Positions 45,597 to 54,659 of a stretch of 64,000 nucleotides of DNA are shown piece after piece (the first letter of the stretch is position 1; the number at the start of each line of letters is the position of its first letter). Under the pieces are notes generated by a model. It worked only from the letters and a program-made list of their open reading frames with translations, had not been told where the DNA came from and made no database searches. The position numbers and the translations under genes are program-made. This DNA comes from Pseudomonadota bacterium (GTDB lineage: Bacteria > Pseudomonadota > Gammaproteobacteria > Pseudomonadales > Oceanobacteraceae). The stretch spans positions 186,001-250,000 of the forward strand of contig JAIXHJ010000002.1 in the NCBI GenBank assembly GCA_030145845.1. Reading direction: 5' to 3'.

Positions 45597-47072
45597 ATGG
45601 CGACACAACTTTTTATTAACGGTGAATTTGTTGATCCGCTGCAGGGGCAGACGATTGATGTGATCAATCCGGCTGACGAAACTGTGTTCGCTCAGATTGC
45701 TGCGGCGACTGCTGAAGACGCTGATCTGGCGGTGCAGGCGGCACGCCGTTCATTTGATTCCGGTGTCTGGCGCAATAAAAGTGCACAGGAACGTGGCGCG
45801 GTACTGCGTAAAGTGACTGAGCTGATTATGGCCAATATCGATGCCATCGCTGAGCTGGAAGTAAAGGATAACGGCAAGCCACTGCCGGAGGCGCGCTGGG
45901 ATATCGAAGATGCCGCGTTCTGCTTTACCTATTATGCCGGGCTGGCGGAGCAGATGGCGGCAGCGCCGGACGAAGAAATTGATGTTGGTGAGCCGCGCTT
46001 TCATTCAAAAGTGGTGCGTGATCCGCTGGGCGTGGTGGCTGCCATTGTGCCGTGGAATTTCCCCCTGCTGATGGCGGTGTGGAAAGTGGCACCGGCTCTG
46101 GCGGCCGGCTGCAGTATTGTGCTCAAACCGTCGGAGCTGTGTTCACTGTCGTGTGTTGAACTGGCGAAAATCATTCATCAGGCCGGTGTTCCTGACGGGG
46201 TGTTCAACCTGCTGACCGGTTATGGCCCTGATGCCGGTGCGCCACTGTCTGAGCATCCGCTGGTGGATAAAGTGGCGTTCACCGGTTCAGTCCCGACCGG
46301 CAGCCGCATTATGCAGGCGGCGGCGAAGGATGTGCGTACGGTGAGTCTGGAGCTGGGCGGTAAGTCGCCGTTTATTATTTTCGATGACTGCGATATCGAG
46401 AAAGCCGTTGAATGGATTATGTTCGGTATTTTCTGGAATCAGGGCCAGGTGTGCTCAGCAACGTCACGGGTGCTGGTGCACGAAGAGATTTTTGAGTCGC
46501 TGGTGGTACGTCTGTGTATTGAGGCAGAGAAAATTACTATCGGTAACGGTCTGGATGACGGCGTGCTGCTGGGGCCGCTGGTGTCTGAAGGCCAGTACCG
46601 CAAAGTGCTGGGCTTTATTGAAGGCGCGGCGGCGGAAGGTATCGAACCTGTGTTCGGTGGTGAACGTCCGGCGGGCATGGAGACTGGTTATTTCCTTGAG
46701 CCAACCATTTTTGCCGATGTTCCGACGGACGCCACCATCTGGAAGGAAGAGATCTTTGGTCCGGTGGTGTGTGTGAATAAATTCAGCAGCGAAGAAGAAG
46801 CGGTGCGGCTGGCCAACGACAGCGAATTCGGCCTTGGCGGGGCAGTGATGTCGGATGACCTGGCCCGCTGTGACCGGGTAGCCAGAGCGCTGCGTTCCGG
46901 CATTATCTGGGTGAACTGTTCACAGCCAACCTTTACGCAGGCGCCATGGGGCGGTTACAAGAAATCCGGTATCGGCCGTGAACTCGGGCGCTGGGGGCTG
47001 GAGAACTACTTCGAGGTCAAACAGATCACGTCATTCGATAAAGACGGTCACTGGGGCTGGTACATCAAATAA
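45597..47072 (+). CDS. Aldehyde dehydrogenase, betaine-aldehyde/aminoaldehyde type
   Basis: A 491-residue aldehyde dehydrogenase. Catalytic cysteine in FWNQGQVCSATSRVL, glutamate in VSLELGGKSPFII, and VNCSQPTFTQAPWGGYKKSG near the C-terminus. These residues resemble betaine-aldehyde and aminoaldehyde dehydrogenases more than PatD or PuuC. Substrates could be 3-aminopropanal, 4-aminobutanal or trimethylamino-aldehydes. It is the fourth aldehyde dehydrogenase in 15 kb. Confidence 0.9.
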   Translation: MATQLFINGEFVDPLQGQTIDVINPADETVFAQIAAATAEDADLAVQAARRSFDSGVWRNKSAQERGAVLRKVTELIMANIDAIAELEVKDNGKPLPEARWDIEDAAFCFTYYAGLAEQMAAAPDEEIDVGEPRFHSKVVRDPLGVVAAIVPWNFPLLMAVWKVAPALAAGCSIVLKPSELCSLSCVELAKIIHQAGVPDGVFNLLTGYGPDAGAPLSEHPLVDKVAFTGSVPTGSRIMQAAAKDVRTVSLELGGKSPFIIFDDCDIEKAVEWIMFGIFWNQGQVCSATSRVLVHEEIFESLVVRLCIEAEKITIGNGLDDGVLLGPLVSEGQYRKVLGFIEGAAAEGIEPVFGGERPAGMETGYFLEPTIFADVPTDATIWKEEIFGPVVCVNKFSSEEEAVRLANDSEFGLGGAVMSDDLARCDRVARALRSGIIWVNCSQPTFTQAPWGGYKKSGIGRELGRWGLENYFEVKQITSFDKDGHWGWYIK

Positions 47073-47084
47073 TGGCCCCTCAGT

Positions 47085-47471
47085 TCAGCGGCAGTGACGC
47101 AGATAGCGGTGTACATTGTGCACCGCATCCACACTCTGGCAGCCGGTCAGGTAACTGCGGATGGATGAGCCATTAAACAATGAGCGGTCGGTGGTCGGCA
47201 GATTGAACGCCTGATAGCGGTAGCCGGGAGGCGAGGAGACGGCGAGCAGGCAATCGATTTTCAGCAGCGCTGCCAGGCATTCGCGGATGTCCTGCGGCAG
47301 GCTGATTTTTCCTTCACCGCGGGCCTGCTGCAGCCAGTCTTCCAGCGTGTTCAGGTCAACGCCGCCGAGCAGGCGCGAGATATCACTGAGGTTGAGGTGC
47401 CAGCGGTCTTTGTGAGCCTGTTGCTCAAGCCAGAGCAGGCCGTGTGCGGCCAGACGTTCGGTACTGTCCAT
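47085..47471 (-). CDS. MbcA/ParS/Xre antitoxin-like protein, no toxin partner nearby
   Basis: A 128-residue protein. An N-terminal helical region (WHLNLSDISRLLGGVDLNTL) is followed by a C-terminal segment that fits the Xre/MbcA/ParS toxin-binding pattern: RECLAALLKIDCLLAV, then FNLPTTDRSLFNGSSIRSYL and a final VHNVHRYLRH. Such proteins usually neutralise RES-domain NAD-degrading toxins. None is encoded beside it: on one side is a convergent aldehyde dehydrogenase gene, on the other the MFS gene. It may be a stand-alone regulator. The similarity is by eye only. Confidence 0.55.
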   Translation of the reverse strand: MDSTERLAAHGLLWLEQQAHKDRWHLNLSDISRLLGGVDLNTLEDWLQQARGEGKISLPQDIRECLAALLKIDCLLAVSSPPGYRYQAFNLPTTDRSLFNGSSIRSYLTGCQSVDAVHNVHRYLRHCR

Positions 47472-47746
47472 AGCGGTTTATGCTCCCTGCTCAGATGCTG
47501 CGAAGTAAGTTATAAACCAATCAACAAATCAGTCTAGCAGAGATTATGACACTCATCGCGTGGACGCTGCATCAGACTGTTGTTGCTGTGACACTAATTG
47601 TCAGGGAGCTGATGCTCTTTGCAACAAACCGTTTCCTGCTGAACATCTTTTGTTGCTGCCGGTCAGCTACCATATAAAGACAGTAAGTGCCGGTTTTCAG
47701 CACGGTTTCTGCACCGTCATCCGGCACCGCTCTCCGGGACCAATGA

Positions 47747-49171
47747 ATGACCTCCGTATCTGACAATAATCTTTCTCCCCTGCGTCACCGCACGGCGACG
47801 GCACTGATGGTGGCCGTGGTGTTTTTTATGGAAACACTGGACGCCACGGTCATCACTACCGCGCTGCCGACCATGGCGCAGGACTTTGGTGTGCCGGCCG
47901 CCCGGCTGTCGGCCGGGGTATCGGCCTATCTGGTGGCACTGACCATCTTTATTCCGCTCAGTGGCTGGGTGGCAGACCGCTTTGGTCCGCGGCGGGTCTT
48001 TGCGGCAGCGATCAGTGTGTTCGTACTGGCGTCGCTGCTGTGTGCTGCCAGCGACAGCCTGCTGACCTTTACGCTGGCGCGTATTCTGCAGGGCATCGGC
48101 GGGGCCATGATGGTGCCGGTCGGGCGGCTGGTGGTGATGCGTGATACGCCCAAAGAACAGCTGGTTAAGACAGTGGCGATTTTCACCTGGCCGGCCTTGT
48201 TCGGCCCGATTCTGGGGCCGGTGGTCGGCGGCTGGATAACCATGAACTGGAGCTGGCACTGGATCTTCCTGCTCAATCTGCCGGTGGGGATTATTGCCCT
48301 GACTGCCGCACTGATTCTGATCCGCCCGCACCGCTACGATACCGGACATTTTGATATGCGCGGTTTTATCCTCTGTGGCGCCGGCATCGGTCTGCTGATG
48401 GTGGGGGTGGAAACCGCCAGCCATGGTGAAGGCCTGTTGCTGCTGGCTCTGGCGGCGGTGGTGACCGGGATTGTGCTGCTGCTGACGTGCGTCTGGTATC
48501 TGCAGCGTGCGGCACGGCCGCTGTTCCGGCTGGATATTCTGCGTGTGCGTACCTTTGCCGTCGCGGTTGGTGGTGGCTCACTGTCCCGTATCGCACTCAG
48601 TTCAGCCCCCTTCCTGTTGCCGCTGACGTTTCAGCTCGGATTCGGATATACCCCGGCAGAATCCGGTGGTCTGCTGCTGTGGCTGTTTGCCGGCAACCTG
48701 ACCATCAAACCGGCAACCACCTGGATTATGAATCACTTCGGCTTCCGCCGGGTGCTGCTGGTGAACAGTCTGCTGGTGGCCGCGTCCTTTATTGCTTACG
48801 CCCTGCTGGACAGCAGCACACCGTCTGCGGTCATCGGTGCGGTGCTGTTTGCTACCGGTATGGCGCGCTCAATGCAGTTCACTGCGTTTTACACCATGGG
48901 CTTTGCCGACGTTGAAAAACGCCATATGAACGATGCCAACACCCTGTTTGGTGTGGCTCAGCGCCTGAACAGTGGTATGGGGATTGCCATCGGAGCGCTG
49001 ATGCTGGCGGTGGCGGAATGGCTGCGGGGAAGTAACGGCGCTATGCCGGGCGCGGAAGACTTCAGCCTGGCGTTTATTCTGATCAGTGTGCTGGCTCTGG
49101 TAGCCTTTGTGGATGTGCTGCGCCTGCCGGCGGATGCCGGTGCCTCAGTGCTGAAGCGGCGGGTGGTGTGA
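47747..49171 (+). CDS. MFS drug exporter, DHA2 (14-helix) family
   Basis: A 474-residue inner-membrane protein with about fourteen hydrophobic segments. MEDTxDxTVxxxALP-type motif D1 is present (FFMETLDATVITTALPTMA) as is motif A (GWVADRFGPRRVFAAA). DHA2 proton-driven exporters, such as EmrB and MdtD, share these. MdtD is the nearest in memory, but the substrate is unknown. The 275-bp gap upstream holds its promoter and a GCAACAAA/TTTTGTTGC inverted repeat near 47620-47658. Confidence 0.9.
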   Translation: MTSVSDNNLSPLRHRTATALMVAVVFFMETLDATVITTALPTMAQDFGVPAARLSAGVSAYLVALTIFIPLSGWVADRFGPRRVFAAAISVFVLASLLCAASDSLLTFTLARILQGIGGAMMVPVGRLVVMRDTPKEQLVKTVAIFTWPALFGPILGPVVGGWITMNWSWHWIFLLNLPVGIIALTAALILIRPHRYDTGHFDMRGFILCGAGIGLLMVGVETASHGEGLLLLALAAVVTGIVLLLTCVWYLQRAARPLFRLDILRVRTFAVAVGGGSLSRIALSSAPFLLPLTFQLGFGYTPAESGGLLLWLFAGNLTIKPATTWIMNHFGFRRVLLVNSLLVAASFIAYALLDSSTPSAVIGAVLFATGMARSMQFTAFYTMGFADVEKRHMNDANTLFGVAQRLNSGMGIAIGALMLAVAEWLRGSNGAMPGAEDFSLAFILISVLALVAFVDVLRLPADAGASVLKRRVV

Positions 49172-49480
49172 TCGGACGTTGGTTAATTTGTTTGATATTC
49201 GTACTTTGCAAACAACTCATCCCAGCATGAGAACTCTTTATAAATGATTATAATTTGTTCTGTTTTGTGTAGCACCGGCCACATTTATTGTACTAACGAT
49301 AGATTAAAATTTTACTGGTCTTAGTGACGTACAATAAGGTTTACGCTGTAAAGGAGTACAAATTAGCTGGGGTAAGTTCATATTTGAGAAAATAGCTCCA
49401 CGCTGTAGATTAATGAACCAGCTGTGAGTTAAATCTTTAATGTGAAATGGGTCAGTCAGGTAAGAGTATGATGCTGTATT
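49172..49480. other. AT-rich 309-bp gap before the effector-immunity genes
   Basis: Lies between the MFS gene and the minus-strand small genes, which converge on it. No gene, terminator or repeat could be supported. The base composition drops abruptly relative to the MFS gene and stays low to about 50800. Confidence 0.5.
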
Positions 49481-49843
49481 TTAACTGCCGCTCATTACTT
49501 CCTCTCCTGCTAAATCATACACAATGTACCCTTTATCAGTAAGGGTCGTGGTTATAAATATGTAATCATTGAAGTAATCCATATTGATATCTTCATCACC
49601 TGAAAACTCAAGGCGAATATTGGTTTGAATGTCTTTTGGAAGTTTATTCTGGTGTATAAGCTCTAAGGATTCTGAGTTCACTTCTGGATTATCATTGATG
49701 GTAATGCTGAAGCGATATTCTCCCACATGGATATTTATGGTTTGGTTGTTTACATCACATTTGAAGTTTTTTAATGTATCAACAACTTTTCGTGTGTCGA
49801 TATTATACTTTTCTTTTGTGTAGATGAAGGCTTGATAGGACAT
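49481..49843 (-). CDS. Small AT-rich hypothetical protein, possible immunity or accessory protein
   Basis: A 120-residue soluble protein (MSYQAFIYTKEKYNID; later YFNDYIFITTTLTDKGYIVY) with alternating strand-like segments; no family recognised. It starts 5 bp after the preceding small gene on the same strand. Third gene behind the T6SS effector, same low GC. A second immunity protein or part of a displaced toxin set are both plausible. Confidence 0.7.
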   Translation of the reverse strand: MSYQAFIYTKEKYNIDTRKVVDTLKNFKCDVNNQTINIHVGEYRFSITINDNPEVNSESLELIHQNKLPKDIQTNIRLEFSGDEDINMDYFNDYIFITTTLTDKGYIVYDLAGEEVMSGS

Positions 49844-49848
49844 GACTG

Positions 49849-50292
49849 TTACTCCATTATTTGTAGGTTATCAAATCTTTTTATCTGTTTTTTTATAGAA
49901 TCTACAATGAATAGAGGTCTTTTTCTATGGATTAGTGTTGTAATTGTGAATGAAGGGCATATGGCTGGAGGTGTATTGCATACTACGGGTATTTTGTAAT
50001 AGACATCGCTGGAGTCTTCAGGATTTAATTTAATGTCCCATTTACCATTGATGCCGGTTCTGTATAATTCGCCGATATAACAAGATATTTCATCCCAGAT
50101 GTCGGGTGAGGATTTCATCATTTCGACTGTTTCATAGTTGTTCAATATCCAGTCAGATAAGTCTTTAACGACTTCTAGTTTGGGTTTGTTGAAATCTATT
50201 GAATCTTCTAGCCTGGTTTTAAGGTGGTTGATTTTTTCTGGTATCTTGCTTTCCCAAGACTTGAATTCTTGAAGTGATTGAAAATCATACAT
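49849..50292 (-). CDS. Probable immunity protein for the adjacent T6SS effector
   Basis: About 147 residues from the ATG at 50292 (MYDFQSLQEFKSW), one base after the effector stop; a TTG at 50304 in the same frame would add four residues and overlap the effector. Acidic and helical in the first half, with a strand-rich second half (YYKIPVVCNTPPAICPSFTI). No family recognised. Location directly behind a toxin tip with matching AT-rich composition is the reason for the call. Confidence 0.72.
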   Translation of the reverse strand: MYDFQSLQEFKSWESKIPEKINHLKTRLEDSIDFNKPKLEVVKDLSDWILNNYETVEMMKSSPDIWDEISCYIGELYRTGINGKWDIKLNPEDSSDVYYKIPVVCNTPPAICPSFTITTLIHRKRPLFIVDSIKKQIKRFDNLQIME

Positions 50293-50293
50293 G

Positions 50294-51820
50294 TCATTTT
50301 CCAACTGTATACGGGATTTCTAACTCAGCTAGTTTAGCTTTTAATGGTTTGGATGCATAGTCATCAAAATGCCAGTGTATCTCCCAGTCGGTATTCTTCA
50401 TTAGCTTAGAATCCCTCTCGGCTTCGGACAAGATTTCTTTAGATAGGTATTGTTTTCCTGTCTTATGTTCCACTGCTTCTGAAAGATCCGGATTTGCAAT
50501 GTCTAGACGTCTGGATGTTCCTGAATTATCAGAAATTGTAACCTCTCTTCTCCAGCCTGCTTCTTCTGATAATCCGTGTCGAGCACTATATTCATCCACG
50601 GCTTTATGCGCTTTATTAGCTTGCTGCATATTTATGTCATATTGTTTGTCCCAACGGTCTTTACTCCATGTGCCACCTCGTTCTTTATATTCTTTCCATC
50701 TCTGAGCCCTATGCTCTTCAGATCCTGGGCCGGTTGAACGATTCGATGATGGTTCGCCATCTTCAGCCCCTCTTGCATCAGTCTTCTTAACCGGTGCTTC
50801 GGCGGTCTCCAGATCCTTAAAGTCCGCCGGCCTGGACTTGGCTTTACGCTCGCGGGCCTTGAGTTTCAGGCGACGGGTGGCTTTGGCGAACTCGCTGAGA
50901 AGGTCGCCGACCTTCTGAAACTTACGGATCAGAGCCGTTTTGCTGCCTACCGCTGCGATCACACCGGCACCACCGGTCACCGCCGCCAGCACAATGGTGA
51001 GGATAATTTCAAACGCACCGGAGCCGGCCACATTGGTGATTTCGACGGCGTGCTGGGCTTCAACATAGTCTTTGACGAAGCGGTACAGCATATCGCGCAG
51101 AGACGGATCGTCCAGTACCAGATTGGCCATGGCAATGGCTTCGTCTATCTGCTGTTCGGTGATGCTGGTGGGGTCGAAGCCGAGGGCTTCCACCAGTTCC
51201 CGCTTCTGCGCCATGGCCACGTTACTGGAGTAGGTGGCGTAGAAGTCTTCGGATTCCCAGCCGGCCTGCACGGCTTTGGCGTGGTTGCTGATAATGACGA
51301 CGGGGTTGATCAGGTCGCTGACCTCTTTGGCCCAGACGACGGCACCCCAGGCGGAGCTGCCGATACCTTCCATAAAGGAGCCGGTGTAGATCAGACCTTT
51401 GGTCAGGATGTTTTCCTGATCCATCTGCCGCTGGTACATGGCAGCTTCGGCACGTTCGCCGGCGATGATCTGGGTCAGCGCCTGCTGAATTTTTACCCGC
51501 AGTCCGGCGCGGGGATCGGGTTCTTCGTCATCGACGGCGAGGGCGGTACCGACTTTTTCAATGGTGAGGTGCGATGAGGCAATGGCGCTGGCCAGCGCGT
51601 CGGCGGGATTACCGGGGCAGTCAGGAATTTTGCACAGGGTATCGAACCAGAAATAGTCGTTGGCAGCGACCAGCGATTCAAAGGGCATGCCCTGCAGCAG
51701 GCCGGAGGCGATCAGGGAGCTGCCGGCACCGATATTTTCCGGGTGCGGGTAATCCGGCCCGGCACCTTTGCTGATGCGGTAGCGGTTGCCCTGTGAGTCT
51801 TCAATTTCATAACCAGCCAT
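50294..51820 (-). CDS. T6SS-associated polymorphic effector with a C-terminal PD-(D/E)XK-like nuclease
   Basis: A 508-residue protein. The first 330 residues are GC-rich, mainly helical and contain a hydrophobic stretch (FEIILTIVLAAVTGGAGVIA, about 275-294). A charged linker follows (EDGEPSSNRSTGPGSEE). The C-terminal 130 residues are AT-rich and carry RRLDIANPDLSEAVEHKTGK: Asp440, then Glu451-x-Lys453, the spacing of a PD-(D/E)XK nuclease core. The gene lies 33 bp behind the kinase gene and one base before a small gene, so kinase, effector and immunity form one unit. No PAAR or MIX signature was recognised. Confidence 0.78.
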   Translation of the reverse strand: MAGYEIEDSQGNRYRISKGAGPDYPHPENIGAGSSLIASGLLQGMPFESLVAANDYFWFDTLCKIPDCPGNPADALASAIASSHLTIEKVGTALAVDDEEPDPRAGLRVKIQQALTQIIAGERAEAAMYQRQMDQENILTKGLIYTGSFMEGIGSSAWGAVVWAKEVSDLINPVVIISNHAKAVQAGWESEDFYATYSSNVAMAQKRELVEALGFDPTSITEQQIDEAIAMANLVLDDPSLRDMLYRFVKDYVEAQHAVEITNVAGSGAFEIILTIVLAAVTGGAGVIAAVGSKTALIRKFQKVGDLLSEFAKATRRLKLKARERKAKSRPADFKDLETAEAPVKKTDARGAEDGEPSSNRSTGPGSEEHRAQRWKEYKERGGTWSKDRWDKQYDINMQQANKAHKAVDEYSARHGLSEEAGWRREVTISDNSGTSRRLDIANPDLSEAVEHKTGKQYLSKEILSEAERDSKLMKNTDWEIHWHFDDYASKPLKAKLAELEIPYTVGK

Positions 51821-51853
51821 GGATACTTCAGCCTCGTCCGTTGATAAGGGTGC

Positions 51854-54430
51854 TCAGCGCACCAGTTCCCGTACCAGGCGGAAGCCGGTGACATCGTCCG
51901 GGCCTCCGTCGTGGGCTTCTACTGTGGTGTAACGGCATTCACTCATGGGGGTTTTGCGTGAGCCGCCGGCAGCAACCAGCTGGCTGCCGCGGAAAGCCCA
52001 TTCCTGAACATTACCGACCTGGCTCACCAGACCGTACGAGTTGGGCTTGCCGTTGGTGGTTTTCAGCAATTCGGTGCCTTTCTCAATGGCGCCGTACTTG
52101 AGGAAGCAGTTACGGTCGGGTGATTCCGCTGTGCCGTCCGCGGTTGCCGCCAGCAACCATTCATCATAATGGGGCAGGCGATAGACCTGGCCGGTGACGG
52201 TGCTGAGCCAGCCGGCAAAGTTTTCCGCGAAATCGATATTGATGTTGCTGACTGGCAGCAGGTTGTTGCGGTACACGCTGGCATCGCATTTAGCGGTTAC
52301 GGTGCAGTAGTCGGCAATGTCGTCATAGGTGATTTCATACTGGCTGATGGCAACCGGTTTGCCTTCCTGAGGTGAAGGGACAACCACCATGACCGGCCCC
52401 TTGGCATCGTTTGGCAGCGGGTCCGCACAGGTATAACGTCGCCCTTTGGCGCCGGTGCCCGGTTCAATATGACGGCAGTAGTCGACCTTCAGTGTGTCGA
52501 GTACGGACTGAGCGGGCAGCAGGGTGCGTGATTCTTCCAGCATGTTGGCAGCGGAGTAGGGGCTGACTTTCGACAGCTTGTCGAAACACTGAACCAGGGA
52601 CGCCGCAACCACACTGCGCAGCTCTGCCGAGCGTTCGGGTGCCAGGGTCTCCAGCAGGTGCAGGTGGTCGGCAACACGGCCGGCGACGTCGATTTCATTC
52701 GGGCAGCGCAGTGCACTTTCCAGCCGGTCGGCTTCCTGGGCGATCTGTTGCTGCCGGGCTTTTTCCAGTTCGGCTTCGCGCCGTTCCTGCTCAACGCGCA
52801 TGCGTTCCGCTTCTTCGCGGGCTTCTGCGAGACGGGCATTTTCTTCACGCAGACGCTCGGCTTCCTGACGGGTAGTGACCTGATTGGTCAGCAGCGCCAC
52901 CTGTTCTTCCGGTGCATTCCAGCGTGATGCGTATTGCAGCAGGGGCAGGATGTTATCCAGATCGTCGTTTTCCAGGCGTTGTCTGGCTTCATTAATATAA
53001 GCCGTTGCTACCCGGTGGGCGATCTCCGTACTCATATTGTCATCGTCGGGTACCAGCTGGTTATAGGTGGCCAGCTCGTTACGCAGTTCGCGGTCCCATT
53101 TTGGCGTCAGCGCTGCAATCTGGATTAAACGTTCTAATACTTGTTTCTGGTTTTCGATCGCAGAATGTTCAAGCTTCTGTGCCAGCTCTTCCTGTAACTG
53201 AACCTTGAGTTTTTCCTGTGCTTCAGCCTGTTCACGGTAATTTTTCAGATAAACGCCACCGACAACGGCAAAGGCGATAATACTGGCGGCCAGTGCCCAG
53301 AGCAGAACCCGTGGCTTACCGAAAAAGCTTTCATAAAATTCTGCCACGGTAGCGATACGGGTTTCACGGGTCAGTTCCAGAGCCCCGGCGAGCGCATTCC
53401 ACTGGCGGCGGCTGAGGTGTCTGAGCTTTTTCGGTTTTAATTTCTTACGGAAGGCTTCATCAGCAGGGGTTTTATTAAACGGGTGTTTGCCGCTGTAGAG
53501 TTCATAGGCAACGCAGCCAAGGGCATAAACATCGTCCGATTCTGATGGTTCCTTGCCGTCCAGCATTTCTTTACTGGCGTACGCCGGTGTAAGGGCGCCG
53601 AGGGTGCCGGCATCGAAAATGGTTTTTTCGCCGGCACTGTTGGCGGTACTGCCCTCTGAAACTGCTCGTGCGATACCGAAGTCAAATACCTTGGCGCCCT
53701 TGGCTTTGGTGACGTAAATGTTACCCGGCTTGAAATCAGAGTGGATGATGTTGTGTGAATGCGCGTAGATAAGCGCATTGGAGATGTCCTGCAGAACTGA
53801 GGCCGCTTTTTCCGGCTCCAGTCCATGAGGGAATTTCCGCAACAGCTCATCAAGCGGTGAGCCTTCAAGAAATTCCATGGTCATAAATACCGTGTCACGG
53901 TCACGGTCGAAGTCGTATACGGTTACGATGTTCGGGTGTGCCAGTGTCTGTGACTTGCGGGATTCACGCTGCAGGGAAATAAAGGCATCAGGATGTTGAC
54001 GGAAGTCATCATTCAGCAGTTTTACTGCTACGTAAGGGTCGGAATCACTGGCCTCAACTTTACGCCGGTCTAATGCTTTATACACAGCCCCCATGCCACC
54101 GGCACCGAGCATGGAAACCAGCTCAAAGCGTCCTTTAATAACACGGCGGTTTTCCGATGAGGCAGAACCTGCTGAGACAGAACCGGTTTTTACAGGAGGA
54201 GGTGTCGTTTTTTGCCCAGAGGAAAGCGTCTGTGAATGAAGGCGGACAACGGTAAGGTCCGGATTTTCTTCCTGCTGGCCGGCGGCCGGTCTGTTGCCAG
54301 CAAAAACCGTTGCATCTTCAGCGGTTTTTTTACCGTCCGGTGTATTTTCCTGCCCTGATTTATTACCGTCTTTTACAGGATTTTTTCCTGTCGGTACGAT
54401 CCGGGTTTTATCATCCTTGTTCGTGGTCAT
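51854..54430 (-). CDS. ppkA: T6SS-associated Ser/Thr kinase (PpkA-like) with a C-terminal sulfatase-modifying-factor-like domain
   Basis: An 858-residue protein from the ATG at 54430. A disordered N-terminus (1-95) precedes a Hanks-type kinase: glycine loop GAGGMG (109-114), Lys137 in VAVK, catalytic HSDFKPGN with Asp232, and DFG with Asp250. A transmembrane segment near residues 380-400 (LLWALAASIIAFAVVGGVYL) and a long charged coiled coil (about 400-640) follow. The last 160 residues look like an FGE-sulfatase domain (YEITYDDIADYCTV, VGNVQEWAF, GGSRKTPMSECR, GFRLVREL). In the threonine-phosphorylation pathway PpkA phosphorylates the FHA protein and triggers T6SS firing. It is divergent from the FHA gene. 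Confidence 0.88.
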   Translation of the reverse strand: MTTNKDDKTRIVPTGKNPVKDGNKSGQENTPDGKKTAEDATVFAGNRPAAGQQEENPDLTVVRLHSQTLSSGQKTTPPPVKTGSVSAGSASSENRRVIKGRFELVSMLGAGGMGAVYKALDRRKVEASDSDPYVAVKLLNDDFRQHPDAFISLQRESRKSQTLAHPNIVTVYDFDRDRDTVFMTMEFLEGSPLDELLRKFPHGLEPEKAASVLQDISNALIYAHSHNIIHSDFKPGNIYVTKAKGAKVFDFGIARAVSEGSTANSAGEKTIFDAGTLGALTPAYASKEMLDGKEPSESDDVYALGCVAYELYSGKHPFNKTPADEAFRKKLKPKKLRHLSRRQWNALAGALELTRETRIATVAEFYESFFGKPRVLLWALAASIIAFAVVGGVYLKNYREQAEAQEKLKVQLQEELAQKLEHSAIENQKQVLERLIQIAALTPKWDRELRNELATYNQLVPDDDNMSTEIAHRVATAYINEARQRLENDDLDNILPLLQYASRWNAPEEQVALLTNQVTTRQEAERLREENARLAEAREEAERMRVEQERREAELEKARQQQIAQEADRLESALRCPNEIDVAGRVADHLHLLETLAPERSAELRSVVAASLVQCFDKLSKVSPYSAANMLEESRTLLPAQSVLDTLKVDYCRHIEPGTGAKGRRYTCADPLPNDAKGPVMVVVPSPQEGKPVAISQYEITYDDIADYCTVTAKCDASVYRNNLLPVSNINIDFAENFAGWLSTVTGQVYRLPHYDEWLLAATADGTAESPDRNCFLKYGAIEKGTELLKTTNGKPNSYGLVSQVGNVQEWAFRGSQLVAAGGSRKTPMSECRYTTVEAHDGGPDDVTGFRLVRELVR

Positions 54431-54659
54431 AATGCGCCTGTTAAATCTTTGGCAATCACAATTATGCATCCCCGTCCTGACCGTGAAGTCCTTTCGGTCG
54501 TTTCCTGGTTGCTTGAACTCGCGAGAACGCGCCGATACTATAGGAGATGCTCTTGCGGCTCAAGACGGAAGACGGACGCATGTCTTGTTGAGAGCACCGC
54601 TTTAATGCCCCCGCAAAAGCGTTCTGTTGTTATCTCTTATGGAATCTGATGGTGGATAA

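Noticed and set aside
54431-54659. Sigma-54 promoter in the kinase-FHA divergent region
   Set aside because: A TGGCA followed by a downstream TGC was seen, but the GG-to-GC spacing is 13 instead of 10 bases.
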